A stretch of 64,000 nt of DNA, from the NCBI GenBank assembly GCA_021324855.1, contig JAJPIG010000026.1:124001-188000 (forward strand). The letters are read 5' to 3'. Below are positions 55,355-63,699 of the stretch, piece after piece (position 1 is the first letter of the stretch; every line of letters starts with the position of its first letter). Below the pieces are notes generated by a model. It was given only the letters and a program-made list of their open reading frames with translations, was not told the DNA's origin and did not search any database. Source of the stretch: Pseudomonadota bacterium (lineage in GTDB: Bacteria; Desulfobacterota; Binatia; Binatales; Binataceae). The position numbers and the translations under genes were made by a program.

Positions 55355-55723
55355 ATGGCGATGAGCCGCGTACGAAAGCCGATTCGGATTGTTCCCAAGG
55401 GATGGGGCCGGGAGGTCTGGATCGCCAACAACGAGCTCTATTGCGGCAAGATCCTGGAAATCAATAAGGGCAAGCGCTGCTCGCTGCACTTTCACAAGAT
55501 CAAGTCCGAATCCTTCTACCTGCGTGCGGGCCGGCTGAAGGTGAGAGTCAAGGAATCGCCTGACGCCGAAACTATCGAGGAATTCGAGCTCGCGGCGGGC
55601 GATTGCATGGACGTGCCGCGCGGTTTGGTGCATCAGATGGAAGCGCTCGAGGACGCTGAGTTGCTCGAGTTCTCGACTCAGCATTTCGACACCGATTCCC
55701 ACCGCCTGGTCCGCGGCGATTGA
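55355..55723 (+). CDS. Single-domain cupin protein (sugar-isomerase-like)
   Basis: 122 residues. The cupin metal site is visible: SLHFHKIKSESFYLRAG (H-x-H-x(n)-E) and DVPRGLVHQM (second-motif His). The N-terminal KGWGREVWIANN is typical of type II mannose-6-phosphate isomerase cupin domains. It could isomerise or bind a phosphorylated sugar feeding the neighbouring gmd, but stand-alone cupins of this type often lack proven activity. AAGGA precedes the ATG. Confidence 0.75.
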   Translation: MAMSRVRKPIRIVPKGWGREVWIANNELYCGKILEINKGKRCSLHFHKIKSESFYLRAGRLKVRVKESPDAETIEEFELAAGDCMDVPRGLVHQMEALEDAELLEFSTQHFDTDSHRLVRGD

Positions 55724-55826
55724 GCGGCCGAGTGACCCAACCAGCCTCGTGCACTCATCACGGAAACAGACTGTTGCATAACCTTGATGGCGCCTTCTGA
55801 CAGGCTCTCCCTGTCCAAAGGGGGCT

Positions 55827-55847
55827 GCCGCGAGCGACGGTCGCGGC
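55827..55847. other. Perfect hairpin upstream of gmd
   Basis: GCCGCGA-GCGACGG-TCGCGGC, a 7-bp GC stem with a 7-base loop, in the 200-bp gap between the cupin and gmd genes. There is no T-run. It may be a leader structure or a weak terminator separating gmd from the cupin. Confidence 0.35.
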
Positions 55848-55923
55848 GGGTGAGGTTACTCTGGAGCCGGGGAATGCGGTAAAGCGCAAATCCGATGAGC
55901 CGAATCATCCGGGGGAAAGATAG

Positions 55924-56940
55924 ATGTCAAAAGTTGCGCTAATCACAGGCGTCACCGGACAGGACGGCTCATATCTTGCCGAGTTTCTGCTCAAGCGCGG
56001 CTACGAGGTCCACGGTATCGTGCGCCGCAGCTCCAGCTTCGCTACCGGCCGCATCGATCATCTGCGCAAAGGCTACGGGCAATCGCGCAACGGTCTGCAG
56101 CTTCATTATGGTGACCTCGGCGATGGCACCGGCCTGCGGCGCATCATCGAGCAGACGCGGCCCGATGAGCTCTACAACCTCGCCGCGCAATCGCACGTCA
56201 GGATTTCGTTCGATCAGCCGGAATACACCGTCGATGTAGTCGGGCTCGGAACCCTCCGGCTGCTCGAAGCGGTGCGCGATCATAACAAGCGCCACGGGCG
56301 CACCGTGCGGATGTACCAGGCCGGCTCGTCCGAGATGTTCGGGCAGGCGCCCGAGGTTCCCCAGCGTGAGTCCACGCCGTTCCATCCGCGCAGTCCCTAC
56401 GCCTGCGCCAAGGTCTACGCGCACTGGCAGACGGTTAATTATCGCGAAGCCTACGGGATGTTCGCCGTGAACGGGATTCTGTTCAACCACGAATCGCCGC
56501 GCCGTGGCGAGAATTTTGTCACGCGCAAGATCACGCGCAGCGCCACACGAATCAAGCTCGGATTGCAGCAAAAACTGATGCTCGGCAATCTCGAAGCGCG
56601 GCGCGACTGGGGTTTTGCCGGCGACTACGTCGAAGCGATGTGGCTGATGATGCAGCAGGAGAATCCCGACGACTACGTGATCGCAACCGGCGAGAGTCAT
56701 TCGGTGCGCGAATTCCTGGAGCTTGCGTTCGCCCGGGTCGGGCTCGACTGGCAGAAATATGTTGAGCTCGATCCGCGCTTCCTGCGCCCGGCCGAAGTTG
56801 ACAACCTGCGCGGCGATTCATCGAAGGCGCGCCGCATCCTGAACTGGAGCCCGAAGGTGACCTTCGAGCAGTTGGTTGCGCTCATGATCGATGCTGACAT
56901 GGAGTTGGCCGAGCGCGAGCTGAAATCGCAGGGCCGCTGA
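55924..56940 (+). CDS. gmd: GDP-mannose 4,6-dehydratase
   Basis: 338 residues. [33 protein letters not shown] is the classic Gmd N-terminus. [25 protein letters not shown] with catalytic Thr/Ser-type position, [12 protein letters not shown] (Tyr-x-x-x-Lys; here Tyr then Ala-Cys-Ala-Lys) and [17 protein letters not shown] are diagnostic. It makes GDP-4-keto-6-deoxy-D-mannose, precursor of rhamnose, fucose, perosamine and others. The reductase or aminotransferase for the next step was not seen in the window. A GGGGGAAAG site precedes ATG 55924. Confidence 0.96.
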   Translation: MSKVALITGVTGQDGSYLAEFLLKRGYEVHGIVRRSSSFATGRIDHLRKGYGQSRNGLQLHYGDLGDGTGLRRIIEQTRPDELYNLAAQSHVRISFDQPEYTVDVVGLGTLRLLEAVRDHNKRHGRTVRMYQAGSSEMFGQAPEVPQRESTPFHPRSPYACAKVYAHWQTVNYREAYGMFAVNGILFNHESPRRGENFVTRKITRSATRIKLGLQQKLMLGNLEARRDWGFAGDYVEAMWLMMQQENPDDYVIATGESHSVREFLELAFARVGLDWQKYVELDPRFLRPAEVDNLRGDSSKARRILNWSPKVTFEQLVALMIDADMELAERELKSQGR

Positions 56941-57021
56941 ACCGGCCGCGCCGCTTTCAGCTCACGTCGTCGGCCGAGGACGTTGCGCTCCGACGGGCGT
57001 TGCTGGATCATCACTCAGATC

Positions 57022-57762
57022 ATGATCCCAGCTTGGCTTTCGCTGCTCGATGCCGCTATCGCGGCAATCCTGGTCGCCTTCGGAATTCTCGGTGCGCATT
57101 TCGAGTTGATCCCTGCGCTCTTCGGCCTCCAGATGTTCATCCTCGGCGCGCTGCTCGCCGTGCTGGGCCTGCTCTCCGGCCTGATCGGAATTTGGCGCAC
57201 CGCAGATCCGACGCTCCGCGCGGGTCGTATTGCCGCCTGGATCGGCGTGCTGGTCGGACTCGCGATCGCGACGCCGACCGCGGTGGTCGTTGTGCGCAAC
57301 AGCCGCGCTCCGCTGCTGAACGATGTCACCACGGATTTCGCCGACCCGCCGACCTTCATGCGCGCCGGCCTGCTCGAAGGCAATCGCAATCGCAACCTGG
57401 ACTATGATCGTCAGCGCTCAGAGCCGATGCAGAAGGCGGCCTACGGTCCGATCGAACCGCTCGAAGTTTCCGACCCGCCGCCGATCGCATTCAACCATGT
57501 CAAGATCGCCGCGAGCGAGATGCCCGACTGGCGCATCACCTATGTCGATCCGCAGCGGCTCGCGCTGGAAGGCGTCGCGACCTCGCAAGTGTTTCATTTC
57601 AAGGACGACTTCGTGATCGAGGTGCGGTCGGGCGCGCATGGCGGGAGTCTGGTCGAGATGCGCTCGAAGTCGCGCGACGAGATCAGCGATTTTGGCTCGA
57701 ATGCCGCGCGGATTCGCGGCTTCTTCGCGATGCTCTCGGGCCGGCCGCTCGCAAATTCCTGA
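57022..57762 (+). CDS. Membrane protein with DUF1499 domain
   Basis: 246 residues from ATG 57022; a TTG at 56983 would add 13. Three hydrophobic segments fill the first 95 residues (LSLLDAAIAAILVAFGILGA, MFILGALLAVLGLLSG, IAAWIGVLVGLAIATPTAVV). The DUF1499 domain follows with KAAYGPIEPLEV, PDWRITYVDPQRLALEGVA, FHFKDDFVIEVR and MRSKSRDEISDFGSNAARI. Function is unknown. It lies after gmd in the same direction but probably does not belong to the sugar pathway. Confidence 0.85.
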   Translation: MIPAWLSLLDAAIAAILVAFGILGAHFELIPALFGLQMFILGALLAVLGLLSGLIGIWRTADPTLRAGRIAAWIGVLVGLAIATPTAVVVVRNSRAPLLNDVTTDFADPPTFMRAGLLEGNRNRNLDYDRQRSEPMQKAAYGPIEPLEVSDPPPIAFNHVKIAASEMPDWRITYVDPQRLALEGVATSQVFHFKDDFVIEVRSGAHGGSLVEMRSKSRDEISDFGSNAARIRGFFAMLSGRPLANS

Positions 57763-57828
57763 GGAATCGCGGCTCTTTGTCCATACTGTAACGGTGGGCT
57801 CGCGCCCGATATGATTCCATGCATCGCT

Positions 57829-58449
57829 ATGATCGCAATCGTTGACTATCGGGCGGGTAATCTGACCAGCGTCGCCCGCGCGCTTGAGCATCTCGGCCAT
57901 CGCTCCGAAATCACCGACCGCGCCGATCGGATTTGCGCCGCCGATCGCGTGATCCTGCCCGGCGTGGGCGCGGCGGGAGCGACGATGGCGAATCTCGCGC
58001 GCCTCGGACTCGTCGAGGTTCTCCGCGACGAGGTGATCGGCGCCGGCCGCCCGTTTCTCGGCATCTGCATCGGCATCCAGGTGCTGTTGGAGCGCAGCGA
58101 AGAGGATGATGCGCGATGCCTCGGCGTGATCGCCGGCGCCGTGCGGCGCTTTCCCGCCATGATCGACGGACGGCCGCTCAAGGTTCCGCAGATCGGATGG
58201 AACCGGGTATATCAGCGCCGGGCGCATCCGATCTTCGAGGGCATCCCGAATCCCAGCTATTTCTATTTCGTGAATTCGTATTATCCGGCGCCCGCCGATC
58301 CGTCGCTGGTGATTGCCGCGAGCGACTACGGCGTCGAATTCTGCGCCGCGCTCGCGCGCGAAAACCTGGTTGCTACGCAATTTCATCTCGAGAAAAGCGG
58401 CGCGGTCGGGCTCAGAATGCTCGACAACTTTTGCCGGATGAACGCCTGA
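57829..58449 (+). CDS. hisH: Imidazole glycerol phosphate synthase, glutaminase subunit
   Basis: About 206 residues from [15 protein letters not shown]; an ATG six codons earlier (57811) is possible. The class I glutaminase triad is present: Cys in [12 protein letters not shown], and His and Glu in TQFHLEKSG (usually FHPEKS). [10 protein letters not shown] and the PQIGWNRV segment are typical of HisH. It supplies ammonia to HisF, whose ATG follows 2 bp after its stop. Confidence 0.92.
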   Translation: MIAIVDYRAGNLTSVARALEHLGHRSEITDRADRICAADRVILPGVGAAGATMANLARLGLVEVLRDEVIGAGRPFLGICIGIQVLLERSEEDDARCLGVIAGAVRRFPAMIDGRPLKVPQIGWNRVYQRRAHPIFEGIPNPSYFYFVNSYYPAPADPSLVIAASDYGVEFCAALARENLVATQFHLEKSGAVGLRMLDNFCRMNA

Positions 58450-58451
58450 CG

Positions 58452-59249
58452 ATGCTCGCCAAGCGGATCATCCCATGCCTCGACGTGCGGGCCGGCAAGG
58501 TTACCAAGGGCGTGCAGTTTCTGGCCAACGTCGATGTCGGCGATCCGGTCGCGATGGCGCGCTACTATTACGAAGAAGGCGCCGACGAGTTGGTTTTTTA
58601 CGATATCACGGCGTCCAACGAACGCCGCGGAATCATGATCGACGTGGTGCGCGCGGTGGCGCGCGAAATATTCATTCCGTTCAGCGTCGGCGGCGGACTG
58701 CGCACGCTTGAAGACATGCGCGCGGTGCTGCTCGCCGGTGCGGAGAAGGTATCGATTGATTCCGGCGCAGTGCGCAATCCCGCGCTCATCGCGGAGGGCG
58801 CGCGCGCCTTTGGCAGCCAGTGCATCGTGCTGTCGATGCAGGTGAAGCGGACCGGAAACCCGAACTGCGCGAGCGGCTGCGAAGTGATAATCGACGGCGG
58901 ACGCACGCCCACCGGCCGCGATGCGCTCGAATGGGCGTGCGAAGGCGAGCGGCTCGGCGCCGGCGAACTCTGCATCAACTCGATCGATCGCGACGGCACC
59001 AAGCTCGGCTACGATCTCGAGATTACGCGCAGCATCAGCGCGCGGGTCTCGATTCCGGTGATCGCGTCGGGCGGCGCCGGTGAGCCGAAGCATCTGCTCG
59101 CGGCCTTCACCAGCGGACTGGCGGACGCCGCGATCGTCGCCTCGATCGTGCACTACGGCGAATATCCGATTCCTCAGCTCAAGCGCTATCTGCGTGATAA
59201 CGGCGTCGAGATCCGCGAGGCGGTCAGCCTCGAAAGGAGCGCGCCGTGA
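58452..59249 (+). CDS. hisF: Imidazole glycerol phosphate synthase cyclase subunit with Asp130 replaced
   Basis: 265 residues, a (beta/alpha)8 barrel. It joins PRFAR-derived intermediate and ammonia to form imidazole glycerol phosphate and [22 protein letters not shown] carries catalytic Asp11 and Lys19. Phosphate-binding loops [33 protein letters not shown] and IASGGAGEP are intact. At residue 130, where the second catalytic Asp lies in Thermotoga HisF (AVDAKR), this protein has Gln (LSMQVKR, numbering coincides). It is coupled to hisH (2 bp) and ribH (GTGA overlap). Either the clade tolerates Gln or the pair does another amidotransfer reaction. Confidence 0.88.
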   Translation: MLAKRIIPCLDVRAGKVTKGVQFLANVDVGDPVAMARYYYEEGADELVFYDITASNERRGIMIDVVRAVAREIFIPFSVGGGLRTLEDMRAVLLAGAEKVSIDSGAVRNPALIAEGARAFGSQCIVLSMQVKRTGNPNCASGCEVIIDGGRTPTGRDALEWACEGERLGAGELCINSIDRDGTKLGYDLEITRSISARVSIPVIASGGAGEPKHLLAAFTSGLADAAIVASIVHYGEYPIPQLKRYLRDNGVEIREAVSLERSAP

Positions 59250-59653
59250 AGATCGCGCTGGTGGTCGCCGATTTCAACGGCGATGTGACCTCCGTGATGC
59301 GCGACCGGGCCCGCCGGCACGCCGAGACGCTCGGCGTCGAAATCAGTCACGAGGTCCATGTGCCCGGGGTCTATGACATGCCGCTGATGATCCGCCGAAT
59401 GCTCAAGCGCGAGGACGTCGACGGCGTGGTGATCATCGGCGCGGTCATAAAGGGCGAGACTTTGCACGATGAGTTGATTTGCCATGTCACGGCGCTCGTC
59501 GCCGCCCAGCTTGCGCTGGAATTCGACAAGCCGGTGGGACTCGGGGTGACCGGTCCCGGGATGACCACGATGCAGGCGATGGAGCGCGTCGACAACGCGA
59601 AGAACGCGCTCGACTCCGTCGTGAAGATGATCCGCCTGCTCGGGCCGGATTAA
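59246..59653 (+). CDS. ribH: 6,7-dimethyl-8-ribityllumazine synthase, archaeal type
   Basis: 135 residues from GTG 59246, with AGGAG at proper spacing. It condenses the ribityl-pyrimidine with dihydroxybutanone phosphate in riboflavin synthesis. [46 protein letters not shown] and [22 protein letters not shown] resemble methanogen RibH proteins more than the usual bacterial form, which reads VPGAxEIP and GxVIRGxTxHFD. The catalytic His is in ETLHDEL. It overlaps the hisF stop. No other rib gene is nearby. Confidence 0.88.
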   Translation: MKIALVVADFNGDVTSVMRDRARRHAETLGVEISHEVHVPGVYDMPLMIRRMLKREDVDGVVIIGAVIKGETLHDELICHVTALVAAQLALEFDKPVGLGVTGPGMTTMQAMERVDNAKNALDSVVKMIRLLGPD

Positions 59654-59730
59654 ATGTTGATAACGCGCGCGCCGGGCGTTGAGGCCGATCGCGCGAGTTC
59701 CTATACTCGCCTTGCCGGGTGGGGTTGACG

Positions 59731-60552
59731 ATGGCAGGGAGAGGGGACACCCGTACGCAGACATTTTCTACGCGCGCCGCCGCGCGCATCGTCGCAGTTT
59801 CGCCGGATCGGATCCGTTACTGGGTGAAGCGTCAGCTTCTGCGTCCTTCGCTTCGCAACGGCCGGCGGCATCGGTTCGCCTTTGGCGATTTGTTGCTGAT
59901 GCGGCTCGCGAAGGAATTGATTCCGACGCGACGTCATCTGGAACCCGTCCAACGATGCCTCGCGCGGCTTTACGCGATGCTCGAGCCATCGCGGCCGTTG
60001 ACTTCGCTGCGCCTCGTCAACGACGACGGCCGCATCGTCGCGCGCGACGGCGCGATTTGTTTCGAGGCCGACAGCGGACAGATGCTGTTCGATTTCGGAC
60101 CGCGCCAATCCGGAAAAATCGACGATCGTTTCGGGCCGGCGCGTGTGGCGGAACGCTTCGAGGAAGCGAAGCGCATCGCGGACGAAGACCCGTTGAAGGC
60201 GCTGCAGCTCTACGCGGAGTTGCTGGTCCGCGAGCCGCGCAATTTTGAAGCGCACATGCGCGTCGCCGCGCTGCTCGAGGAGCAGGGCGATCTCGCCGGT
60301 GCGTTACAGCATCGCCTCGGCGCCGCCGCAACGCTCCCGACCAGCGCCGAGGCGCATCTCAGGCTTGGGCTGCTCTATCGGCGGCGTGAGGAATATGAGG
60401 CTGCTGCGCAAAGCCTGCTGCGGGCGCTTGAATGCGACCCGTCGTCGGTCGAAGCTCATCGCAATCTCGCCGAAATTTACGAACGGCTGGGCCGTCCGCG
60501 CGAAGCGCTTCGCCATATGAGCGCGGCGCATCGCCTGAGCCGGGGCGAATAG
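59731..60552 (+). CDS. MerR-type HTH protein fused to TPR repeats
   Basis: 273 residues from ATG 59731 (GGTGGGG six bases upstream; GTG 59719 is possible). The N-terminal MerR-like helix-turn-helix is FSTRAAARIVAVSPDRIRYWVKRQLLRPSLRNGRRHRFAFGDLLLMRL. The middle (about 80-140) carries a short segment of unknown fold. TPR repeats fill about 150-268 (LQLYAELLVREPRNFEAHMRVA, RLGLLYRRREEYEAAAQSLLRALECDPSSVEAHRNLAEIYERLGRP). The effector domain is thus a protein-interaction module, not a ligand pocket. Targets unknown. Confidence 0.85.
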   Translation: MAGRGDTRTQTFSTRAAARIVAVSPDRIRYWVKRQLLRPSLRNGRRHRFAFGDLLLMRLAKELIPTRRHLEPVQRCLARLYAMLEPSRPLTSLRLVNDDGRIVARDGAICFEADSGQMLFDFGPRQSGKIDDRFGPARVAERFEEAKRIADEDPLKALQLYAELLVREPRNFEAHMRVAALLEEQGDLAGALQHRLGAAATLPTSAEAHLRLGLLYRRREEYEAAAQSLLRALECDPSSVEAHRNLAEIYERLGRPREALRHMSAAHRLSRGE

Positions 60553-60598
60553 GCCATCGAGTTGAAACCGGCAAAGGCCGGGCGATAAGCTTTGAGAC

Positions 60599-60940
60599 GT
60601 GAGTTCATCGCGTCCGCTGAAACGCGTCGATGTGCTGCGCCATGAGTTGAAGGCGCTGCGTTACATCCTCGAAAATTTCCACACGCAGAAATTCGCGCCC
60701 GGCGCGATACCCCCGGCTGAGGATTTCATCTCGCCGCAGGGTCGTGAAATTTACGACGCGATCGTCGGCGCGCCGAACCGCGAGGCCGCGGAGACGGCGC
60801 TGAAACATCTCGACCTGGAGGATGTCGACATCGGGTCGTTCCTTCGCCTTTCGGGCGAGCATTACTACAGCTATCCGGACCTGGTCCGGCAGCGCGCCGC
60901 GGCGATTCGGAGCGGAGCGCTCAAGGTCGAAGCGGCTTGA
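60599..60940 (+). CDS. Hypothetical protein, all-helical
   Basis: 113 residues, GTG start. A basic N-terminal helix (RVDVLRHELKALRYILENF) is followed by a helical region with FISPQGREIYDAIVGA and LDLEDVDIGSFLRLSGEHYY. The latter faintly recalls DnaB N-terminal/DnaG C-terminal helical domains, but similarity is too weak to assign. Its TGA overlaps the TTG start of the next small gene, so the two are coupled. Confidence 0.6.
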   Translation: MSSSRPLKRVDVLRHELKALRYILENFHTQKFAPGAIPPAEDFISPQGREIYDAIVGAPNREAAETALKHLDLEDVDIGSFLRLSGEHYYSYPDLVRQRAAAIRSGALKVEAA

Positions 60941-61287
60941 ATGCCTCCGGATCAGGCGAACTGTATTTTCTCCTCGACCGCGGAGGCTCGCTCATCGTCT
61001 TCCAGGAAACGGAAAGCGCCTGGGTGGGAGTGCTCGCATTTACCAGCGAGCAGAAGGCGCGCGATTTCATCGCAACCAGCCATCTCGAGGCCGCGGAGAT
61101 CGCCGCGATCGATCGCGGCGATGCAGAAGCCGTCGTCGCGCTCGTGACCAACGTCAAACGACGCGCGGTGCGTTACGTCCTGCTCGATCTCGATTATCGC
61201 ACCGGGCGCTGTATCCAGATCGATTTCGAAGGCGATCGCTTCGGGCAGGAACGGGAGCGCCAGCTGGCTCCCCGTCCTGCGCATTGA
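60937..61287 (+). CDS. Hypothetical protein, alpha/beta, SseB-like length
   Basis: 116 residues with TTG start at 60937 overlapping the previous stop. GELYFLLDRGGSLIVFQETESAWVGVLAFTSEQKARDFIATS shows strand-strand-helix alternation; VKRRAVRYVLLDLDYRTGRCIQIDF gives more strands. No catalytic motif. It lies 10 bp before threonine ammonia-lyase in the same direction. Function unknown. Confidence 0.6.
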   Translation: MNASGSGELYFLLDRGGSLIVFQETESAWVGVLAFTSEQKARDFIATSHLEAAEIAAIDRGDAEAVVALVTNVKRRAVRYVLLDLDYRTGRCIQIDFEGDRFGQERERQLAPRPAH

Positions 61288-61297
61288 GCCGCTGACG

Positions 61298-62512
61298 ATG
61301 GCGCTCGGAATCGAACAGGTCGAACAGGCGCGCTTGCGCCTCCGAAACATCGCGAAACCGACGCCGCTCATCCGGAGTGCGACGCTTGACCGAATGCTTG
61401 CGGCAGAAATCTGGATCAAGCCCGAGAATCTGCAGAAGACCGGCTCGTTCAAAATTCGCGGCGCATACAATCGCATCGCGGCACTCAGGCCGGAGGAAGC
61501 GGCGCGCGGCGTGATCGCGGCGTCGGCCGGAAATCACGGACAGGCGCTGGCGTGGGCCGCGACCCGCGCGGGCGTGCGGGCGACGATCGTGATGCCGCGC
61601 ACTGCGACGATCGCGAAAGTCGATGCGACGCGCAGCTACGGCCAGGAGGTCGTGCTCGCCGGCGCCGATTACCTGGAGGCGCGCCATGCCGCCGAGGAGC
61701 TTCGGGCGCGCAGCGGCGCGCTGTTCGTCGATGCTTACGACGATCCGTTCGTGATCGCCGGACAGGGCACGATCGGGCTTGAAATCCTCGAGGAGTGCAC
61801 TCCCGACATCGTGCTGGCGCCGGTTGGCGGCGGCGGTTTGATCGCGGGCGTCGAACTAGCGCTGGCGGCGCGCGCACCGGGCGCGCAGTTGATCGGTGTC
61901 GAGGCGGCGGGGTCGCCGCAACTGAGCGCGAGCCTCAGGCTCGGCAAACCCGCGACGATTTCGAATCCCGTCGATACCATCGCGGACGGTCTCGCAACCG
62001 GCGCTCTCGGAAAGCTGCCGTTCGAGATTCTGAAATCGCGGTTCTCACGGGTCGTCACGGTCGACGATTTCGAGATCGGTGAAGCGGTGCTGCTGATGCT
62101 CGAGCGGATGAAGCTTCTGGCCGAGGGCGCCGGCGCGGCGGCGCTCGCGGGCGCGCTCAAGCTCAAGGCCGAGCTCGCCGGCAAGCGCGTGGTGATCCTC
62201 GTCACCGGCGGCAATATCGACATCAACCTCCTCGATCGGATCATCGCGCACGGGCTCGCAAAGGCGGGGCGCACGATGCGTCTTGCGCTCGATATCCGTG
62301 ATCGGCCGGGAGAGCTCGCGAAACTGTTGACGCTGGTCGGCGCGACGGGCGCGAACGTACGCACGATCGAGCACAGCCGGATGCGCCGCGATATCCCGAT
62401 TGGATGGTCGCGTGTGACGTTGGAGCTGGAGACGCGCAGCCCCGAACACATCGCGTCAGTTCTGCGCGAACTGCGCGAGCATGGCTATCAGGTCGCGATC
62501 GACGGCGGCTGA
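61298..62512 (+). CDS. ilvA: Threonine ammonia-lyase with C-terminal ACT domain
   Basis: 404 residues. PLP enzyme converting threonine to 2-oxobutanoate and ammonia, first step toward isoleucine. Schiff-base Lys52 is in KTGSFKIRGAYN; ASAGNHGQALAW binds the carboxylate; VGGGGLIAGVELAL is the phosphate-binding Gly loop. Residues about 325-404 form one ACT domain (TMRLALDIRDRPGELAKLLTLVG), the short form shared by TdcB-like biosynthetic/catabolic enzymes. The symbol is therefore a functional guess. It converges on the minus-strand unit with a 1-bp gap. Confidence 0.93.
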   Translation: MALGIEQVEQARLRLRNIAKPTPLIRSATLDRMLAAEIWIKPENLQKTGSFKIRGAYNRIAALRPEEAARGVIAASAGNHGQALAWAATRAGVRATIVMPRTATIAKVDATRSYGQEVVLAGADYLEARHAAEELRARSGALFVDAYDDPFVIAGQGTIGLEILEECTPDIVLAPVGGGGLIAGVELALAARAPGAQLIGVEAAGSPQLSASLRLGKPATISNPVDTIADGLATGALGKLPFEILKSRFSRVVTVDDFEIGEAVLLMLERMKLLAEGAGAAALAGALKLKAELAGKRVVILVTGGNIDINLLDRIIAHGLAKAGRTMRLALDIRDRPGELAKLLTLVGATGANVRTIEHSRMRRDIPIGWSRVTLELETRSPEHIASVLRELREHGYQVAIDGG

Positions 62513-62513
62513 C

Positions 62514-63173
62514 TCACTGACCGGAAATATTGACCTCGTTGCACTCGGCGAGTCGGGCGAGAGCGACCGAGAGATCGAAGCCGCCCAGTCGCAATCCGAG
62601 CGAGCCCTGACCGGACGCCTCGCGGGCGAGGTCGGCGTGATTCGCCGACTTCTCGCCCTCGGCGTCGATGACGATGAGCGCGGGGTCGGATTCGTTCACA
62701 GCTTCCGCCGTGAGCGAGGACGGCGCGGCTCGCAGCAGATCGAGCAGCGCCGGAAGATTGTCGCGCGAGTCGCCGGCGACGATCAATTTGGTCGCGCCGA
62801 GCGTCGGACGGAGTTCGTCGAGCCGCGAGCCATCGACGATTGCGACCACTGGCTGATGACGGTCACAGGCGCTGCGAATTTTCGCAGCATCGGCCACGCC
62901 GGTCGTGATTGCGACCGCGCCGATTTTGATAGCTCCCAGCATCACGCCGATCAACGCGGGCGAAGGCGACAGCACGATCATAACGCGGCCGCCGCGCTCC
63001 ACGCCCATCGAGCGCAGCATATTGCCGGCGCGGTTCACCAGCGCCGCGAGATCGTGGAAGCTGTAATTTTTGTCGCGATAGACAAGCGCGCGCCGGTTTC
63101 CGTTAGTAGCCGCGATCTGCGCATCGACGAGCATCGCGACGGCGTTGCGATCGCGGTCCCCATCGGCGCTCAT
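62514..63173 (-). CDS. Acyl-CoA synthetase N-terminal fragment with altered P-loop
   Basis: 219 residues from ATG 63173, whose codon overlaps the upstream TGA. NRRALVYRDKNYSFHDLAALVNRAGNMLRSMGVERGGRVMIVL and PALIGVMLGAIKIGAVAITT are the N-terminal part of AMP-binding acyl/aryl-CoA synthetases (benzoate-CoA ligase-like). Where the ATP loop S-G-T-T-G-x-P-K-G should follow, the sequence is IVIDAEGEKSANHADL (about 168-182). The large catalytic remainder and the C-terminal domain are missing. No frameshifted remainder is visible downstream because ilvA starts on the other strand. It is either a truncated relic or a repurposed domain. Confidence 0.7.
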   Translation of the reverse strand: MSADGDRDRNAVAMLVDAQIAATNGNRRALVYRDKNYSFHDLAALVNRAGNMLRSMGVERGGRVMIVLSPSPALIGVMLGAIKIGAVAITTGVADAAKIRSACDRHQPVVAIVDGSRLDELRPTLGATKLIVAGDSRDNLPALLDLLRAAPSSLTAEAVNESDPALIVIDAEGEKSANHADLAREASGQGSLGLRLGGFDLSVALARLAECNEVNISGQ

Positions 63174-63688
63174 GCGTTTGCCTTCGCGCGATTGACGTTG
63201 GATGCGTTCTCGCGGCCATCGGCCGGCGTCAGATCCTGCAGCCCATAGCGCTGCAGGTAAAGCCGGCGCACGTCTTCCTCGCGCACGCCACGATTGAACG
63301 TGTAAGCGGGCGACCATAATGGCAACGCCTGTTCGATTCTGATCGTCACGATGCCGTTGGCAGGGTACTGTCGACCTTCGCGCGTCCAGAAATCCTCCGC
63401 CACGGTTTTGTATAGTTCGCCCTCGGTCAGGACTTCAGCAACGCCTTTGAAGCGATAGCCGCGTCTGCGCAGATTATCGACGACGTTCACTTCAATGTAC
63501 GGATTCGCCTTGAGATTGCGAATCGTGTTGGGCGACGCGATGTCAACGAATACCAAATGATTGTCATCCAGGACCTTGGTGGACGCCTTGGGCGAGAGAT
63601 TCGGCCGTCCGTCAGGCGTCACGGTGGCCACGTACGTGAGCCGACATTCCGCCAGCAGCTTTTTCATGTCGTCATTGAGCATGCCCAT
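63170..63688 (-). CDS. Pyridoxamine 5-phosphate oxidase-family FMN split-barrel protein
   Basis: 172 residues from ATG 63688 (GAGG eight bases upstream). LTYVATVTPDGRPNLSPKASTKVLDDNHLVFVDIASPNTIRNLKANPYIEVNVVD is the FMN-binding split barrel; YRFKGVAEVLTEGELYKTVAEDF completes it. An extension of about 40 residues follows (VREEDVRRLYLQRYGLQ). Members reduce or bind flavins, or act on small substrates. ATGA overlap with the fragment gene downstream and 11 bp from the cupin gene upstream indicate an operon. Confidence 0.85.
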   Translation of the reverse strand: MGMLNDDMKKLLAECRLTYVATVTPDGRPNLSPKASTKVLDDNHLVFVDIASPNTIRNLKANPYIEVNVVDNLRRRGYRFKGVAEVLTEGELYKTVAEDFWTREGRQYPANGIVTIRIEQALPLWSPAYTFNRGVREEDVRRLYLQRYGLQDLTPADGRENASNVNRAKANA

Positions 63689-63699
63689 AGCCAAAACCT

